Shown here in pieces: positions 35,392 to 37,636 of a stretch of 37,636 bases of DNA; positions within the stretch are counted from its first letter, which is position 1; the number at the start of each line of letters is the position of its first letter. A program made the translations under genes and the position numbers. This DNA is from SFTJ01 sp051871515. GTDB taxonomy: Bacteria > Bacteroidota > Bacteroidia > Bacteroidales > Muribaculaceae. Where the stretch lies: NCBI GenBank assembly GCA_051871515.1, contig JBJECY010000079.1:1-37636 (forward strand), written 5' to 3'. The notes below the pieces were generated by a model. The model was not told the origin of the DNA, did not search any database, and saw only the letters and a program-made list of their open reading frames with translations.

Positions 35392-35952
35392 TTATTGGTT
35401 GTTTGGCTTACCCTTCAGCCCAATGCGCGCCAATGCCGCCATCAACGCCGAGACAAGAGCACCAATCATCACCGTGAGCAGGCTCATTTGCGTCACAAAC
35501 TCAATGGGTGTGGGCAGCAGACTATCTTTGATGGCGCTTTGCAGTGCCAACACCAATTGACTGTCTTTCAGCTCAGGCATCTGCATATATATCTCAACAG
35601 CGCGCTGAGCTTGCTCATAGATGAACCCAGGGTGCAGCCACACAAGCCATAAATATGACACCAAGGCGCAAATGAGCGAGCCAAAAACCACCGTCATGGT
35701 GCCAATGCTCCACAGCTTGAAGTAGTCGCTACGGCGCTGGTCGCGCACAAAAGTGACGCGCAGCTGACGCAACACCACCAGCGGAAAGCATAGCAGCATC
35801 ACATAGCTCACAATGGCAAGAAAGGCGCTGTTGTCGCTATTGGCAATGCCAAGAAACAGGCACGACAGGTATATGCCCATAAACACGCCATTGTTGGCTG
35901 CCATCGTCATAGCGTTTTCGCCTTCGTATGTTTGATTCTCGTTGTTGTCCAT
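35392..35952 (-). CDS. DUF4199-type membrane protein
   Basis: About 186 residues with four predicted membrane segments (FMGIYLSCLFLGIANSD, FLAIVSYVMLLCFPLVVL, TMTVVFGSLICALVSYLWL and LTVMIGALVSALMAALA) and a soluble loop between the last two, as in the Bacteroidetes DUF4199 family of unknown function. I choose the ATG at 35952 because a longer frame from 35964 starts inside the -7 box TAACTTTG (35962-35969). With that start the mRNA would be nearly leaderless. A third ATG at 35910, which would give about a 45-nt leader and matches the usual start of the family better, is a real alternative. It is the first gene of a five-gene same-strand cluster. Confidence 0.75.
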   Translation of the reverse strand: MDNNENQTYEGENAMTMAANNGVFMGIYLSCLFLGIANSDNSAFLAIVSYVMLLCFPLVVLRQLRVTFVRDQRRSDYFKLWSIGTMTVVFGSLICALVSYLWLVWLHPGFIYEQAQRAVEIYMQMPELKDSQLVLALQSAIKDSLLPTPIEFVTQMSLLTVMIGALVSALMAALARIGLKGKPNNQ

Positions 35953-35961
35953 AATCTGCGA

Positions 35962-35969
35962 CAAAGTTA
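35962..35969 (-). promoter_or_regulatory. -7 box upstream of DUF4199
   Basis: TAACTTTG on the minus strand, a perfect TAnnTTTG. No good -33 TTG sits at the normal distance. It may drive DUF4199-GT2-DUF6452-DUF6048-sulfatase. Confidence 0.5.
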
Positions 35970-36157
35970 CTCAATCTCGTTGATATATTAAAATTGAAAA
36001 CCGTGTCTGCAACAATTATTTGCATTTGCGCAAAGCGTTTGCCTCAGGCTGAAGGCAACATTTGCCCCACCCCCACGCGCAACGCAATGTTGATGACGGT
36101 TCGCGCCTATTGGCTAATTATCGCTCAGCGATAAGCAAAAATTTATATCTCGTATTG

Positions 36158-36188
36158 TTGTAATAATTCAGTAATATTGCTATCTTCG
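36158..36188 (+). promoter_or_regulatory. possible promoter of the ZIP transporter gene
   Basis: TTG (36158-36160), 20 nt, then TATCTTCG (36181-36188), one mismatch from TAnnTTTG. It implies a leader of about 290 nt ahead of the gene at 36482. Confidence 0.35.
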
Positions 36189-36314
36189 CAATAGCAAAGC
36201 TACTGATTGTTTTTTGGTGAAAAGACGCGACATTGCAAGCTTTCCACAAACCTGCGCCACAGCTTTCATCGCTCGGTGATTACCCCTCAAAATGCCTCGC
36301 ACGTTCTGCACGGC

Positions 36315-36426
36315 TAAGCAATCATCAAAGCCCAACCAAGAAAAACGTGAGTAGCACCTATGGCAGCCCAACGCCATTGATTTGCGCCGCTGCCATCGCA
36401 ACAAGAAAAGGTTCGTTGATTGCTTG
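36315..36426 (+). ncRNA. candidate structured leader RNA before the ZIP gene
   Basis: Three nested pairings are visible. The outer one is AAGCAATCA (36316-36324) with TGATTGCTT (36417-36425), 9 bp perfect plus a flanking wobble. The middle one is AACC (36334-36337) with GGTT (36410-36413). The inner one is ATGGCAGC (36360-36367) with GCTGCCAT (36389-36396), 8 bp. ATGGC can instead pair with GCCAT at 36373-36377, so two exclusive forms exist. A run of seven T (36458-36464) lies just before the ATG at 36482. It matches no riboswitch class I recognise. Confidence 0.4.
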
Positions 36427-36481
36427 ATAATCAGCTTGCAACCAATTATTTAAACAATTTTTTTAAGATTAAGAAACTGAT

Positions 36482-37240
36482 ATGAACAATCTATTGATAA
36501 GTGCCGCCGGATTATGCCTTGCCACCATCATTGGTTCGATATTGGGTTTTGGTATTCGCAACCTGCCCCATCGCTGGAACGACACCATTTTGGGATATTG
36601 CGCCGGCATAATGCTTGCCGCAGCGGTGTTTGGACTAATAACACCTGCTGTTGACCTCTGCCACACCACCGATTGGTGGGTGGTGATTGTGGGTGTGCTG
36701 CTGGGCGCAGCTTTCCTGAATGTGCTCGACTATGTAACGCCTCACCTGCATCACATCACCGGCATAGACCCCGAGAAACACCATCAGAACAGCAGCATCA
36801 ACCGCATTATGCTGTTTGTGATGGCTATTGCCATTCACAAATTGCCCGAGGGCATGGCTGCCGGAGTGGGATTTAACAACACTGCCGACTTGGGCAGTGC
36901 ATGGACCGTAACCATGGGTATTGCCTTGCAAAACATACCTGAGGGTATGGTGGTTATATCGCCGCTGATGCTTGCCGGAGTGAAGCCTATGCGCACCATG
37001 GCAATCTCAATCGCCATTGGCTTGCTCGAGGTGGTGGGCGTGATGATTGGCTACGGACTTGGCTCAATCTCGGCAACGCTGCTGCCGGTGCTGCTGGCTT
37101 TTGCCGGAGGCGCTATGCTCTATGTGGTGAGCGACGAGATGATTCCTGAAACCCATGCGCACGGCTATCAGAAGTCGGCAACCTATGCCCTGCTGATGGG
37201 ATTCCTCACCTTGCTATTCATTGAGCGGCTTTTTGAGTGA
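36482..37240 (+). CDS. ZIP-family divalent metal importer
   Basis: Inner-membrane uptake transporter for zinc or related metals. The 252 residues contain eight likely membrane segments and the two family hallmarks: AIHKLPEGMAAGVGF in TM4 and LQNIPEGMVVISPL in TM5, which supply His/Asn/Pro/Glu metal ligands. The TM3-TM4 loop carries a histidine-rich stretch (HLHHITGIDPEKHHQ) that may bind metal. The length fits ZupT-like bacterial ZIPs. It is transcribed alone, divergent from DUF4199, with a long leader that may respond to metal. Metal specificity is not readable. Confidence 0.92.
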   Translation: MNNLLISAAGLCLATIIGSILGFGIRNLPHRWNDTILGYCAGIMLAAAVFGLITPAVDLCHTTDWWVVIVGVLLGAAFLNVLDYVTPHLHHITGIDPEKHHQNSSINRIMLFVMAIAIHKLPEGMAAGVGFNNTADLGSAWTVTMGIALQNIPEGMVVISPLMLAGVKPMRTMAISIAIGLLEVVGVMIGYGLGSISATLLPVLLAFAGGAMLYVVSDEMIPETHAHGYQKSATYALLMGFLTLLFIERLFE

Positions 37241-37296
37241 GCAAGGCGATGTTCTTGCGCACTCAAGATTGCCAAACAACGCCTTTTTGTTTGGCA
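37236..37296 (+). terminator. tandem hairpins after the ZIP gene
   Basis: The first stem, AGTG..CAAG with CTTG..CACT (37236-37263), overlaps the stop codon. The second is a perfect 10-bp repeat, TGCCAAACAA (37270-37279) with TTGTTTGGCA (37287-37296). No T run follows, so it may be a terminator or an mRNA 3'-end stabiliser. Confidence 0.5.
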
Positions 37297-37378
37297 GCTA
37301 ACAAACATAATCATCTACCCCAAGTTGCCAAACCACGGCAGACCAGTGAGCTTTATTATTGCTTTTTGTGAAATGTGA

Positions 37379-37636
37379 TATATTTTAATTGGCAATCACG
37401 TTCGCGCCACGAGAGACAAGATCGCCATCTCGGTTTGGCCCTCGTTTGGCAAGCTCACCGGTTTGGGCAAGACCTTCAAAGAGAAAAAGATGCTGCTTAA
37501 CATTCAAACATGGCCACAAGATGCCAAAGTATATGACTCGTTCAACCCCGAGGCGCGTGACATCTATTGGAGCTATCTTGAATATAACCTTTCAGCTAAA
37601 GCCACAAACAAAGGGAAAGAGTTGAAAATAAAGCTC
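37379..37636 (+). pseudogene. remnant of a GH31 glycoside hydrolase, cut by the right edge
   Basis: The frame from 37379 to the window end is open for 86 codons with no start codon before the internal Met near 37490. The segment DKIAISVWPSFGK, then WPQDAKVYDSFNPEARDIYW, matches the core of GH31 alpha-xylosidase/alpha-glucosidase proteins, in which a DAWWxDxxEPD motif should follow soon after. After EYNL the sequence turns into Lys-rich SAKATNKGKELKIKL, unlike GH31. It is flanked by a stop at 37376-37378 and lacks all upstream domains, so it is best read as a gene fragment. Whether it continues past 37636 cannot be seen. Confidence 0.5.

Noticed and set aside
36233..36427. 64-codon plus-strand frame within the ZIP leader
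   Set aside because: No good start or ribosome site, and its DNA is better explained by the nested inverted repeats.

Overview
The window reads as a chromosomal segment of a Bacteroidales bacterium, of a Muribaculaceae/Prevotellaceae-like gut type; the family level is inference. The clues are repeated promoters of the Bacteroidetes form TTG-N19..21-TAnnTTTG, few Shine-Dalgarno sites, large secreted glycosidases (GH92, GH38, an orphan GH-like protein and a GH31 remnant), a serine-type sulfatase, and Bacteroidetes-restricted families such as DUF4199 beside a GT2 and probable DUF6452/DUF6048. No rRNA, tRNA, CRISPR array or complete mobile element was found.

Layout. 1-3,850: a visibly AT-rich McrBC-type modification-dependent restriction operon (mcrB then mcrC, minus strand) with its own clear promoter. 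4,080-7,220: a lone 969-residue secreted protein resembling a glycoside hydrolase. 7,518-9,178: a TetR regulator followed by a His-rich CDF zinc/cation exporter; a LCM-type methyltransferase is transcribed divergently (9,464-10,279). 10,410-14,920: a tripartite efflux operon (TolC-like, EmrA/HlyD-like, EmrB-like MFS). 15,164-21,178: housekeeping genes rlmN (minus), surE, gltX, an unknown outer-membrane-type protein and waaA/kdtA (plus). 21,362-23,650: an overlapping pair, a RimK-type ATP-grasp ligase and a divergent FolC/Mur-ligase. 24,016-29,256: an alpha-mannosidase operon, GH38 then GH92. 29,425-31,000: a PurF-like protein lacking the catalytic cysteine. 31,055-35,970: a same-strand cluster of DUF4199, GT2, DUF6452, DUF6048 and sulfatase. 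36,158-37,300: a ZIP metal transporter behind a long, strongly base-paired leader. 37,379-end: a fragment of a GH31 glycosidase.

How the genes work together. The mannosidase pair would trim alpha-mannosides in the envelope or periplasm, typical of N-glycan foraging. The ZIP importer and CDF exporter suggest opposing metal uptake and efflux, in separate loci. The efflux operon is complete across inner membrane, periplasm and outer membrane.

The least explained and most interesting items are the ATP-grasp/Mur-ligase pair, whose domain pairing recalls cyanophycin synthetase and where the Mur ligase has lost a hallmark histidine; the nested inverted repeats ahead of the ZIP gene, which look like a cis-regulatory RNA; and the PurF homologue that keeps PRPP and candidate Fe-S residues but not the glutaminase cysteine. 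Several gene starts were moved to inner ATG codons because the longer reading frame begins at a non-ATG codon, overlaps a promoter, or ignores a good ribosome site.
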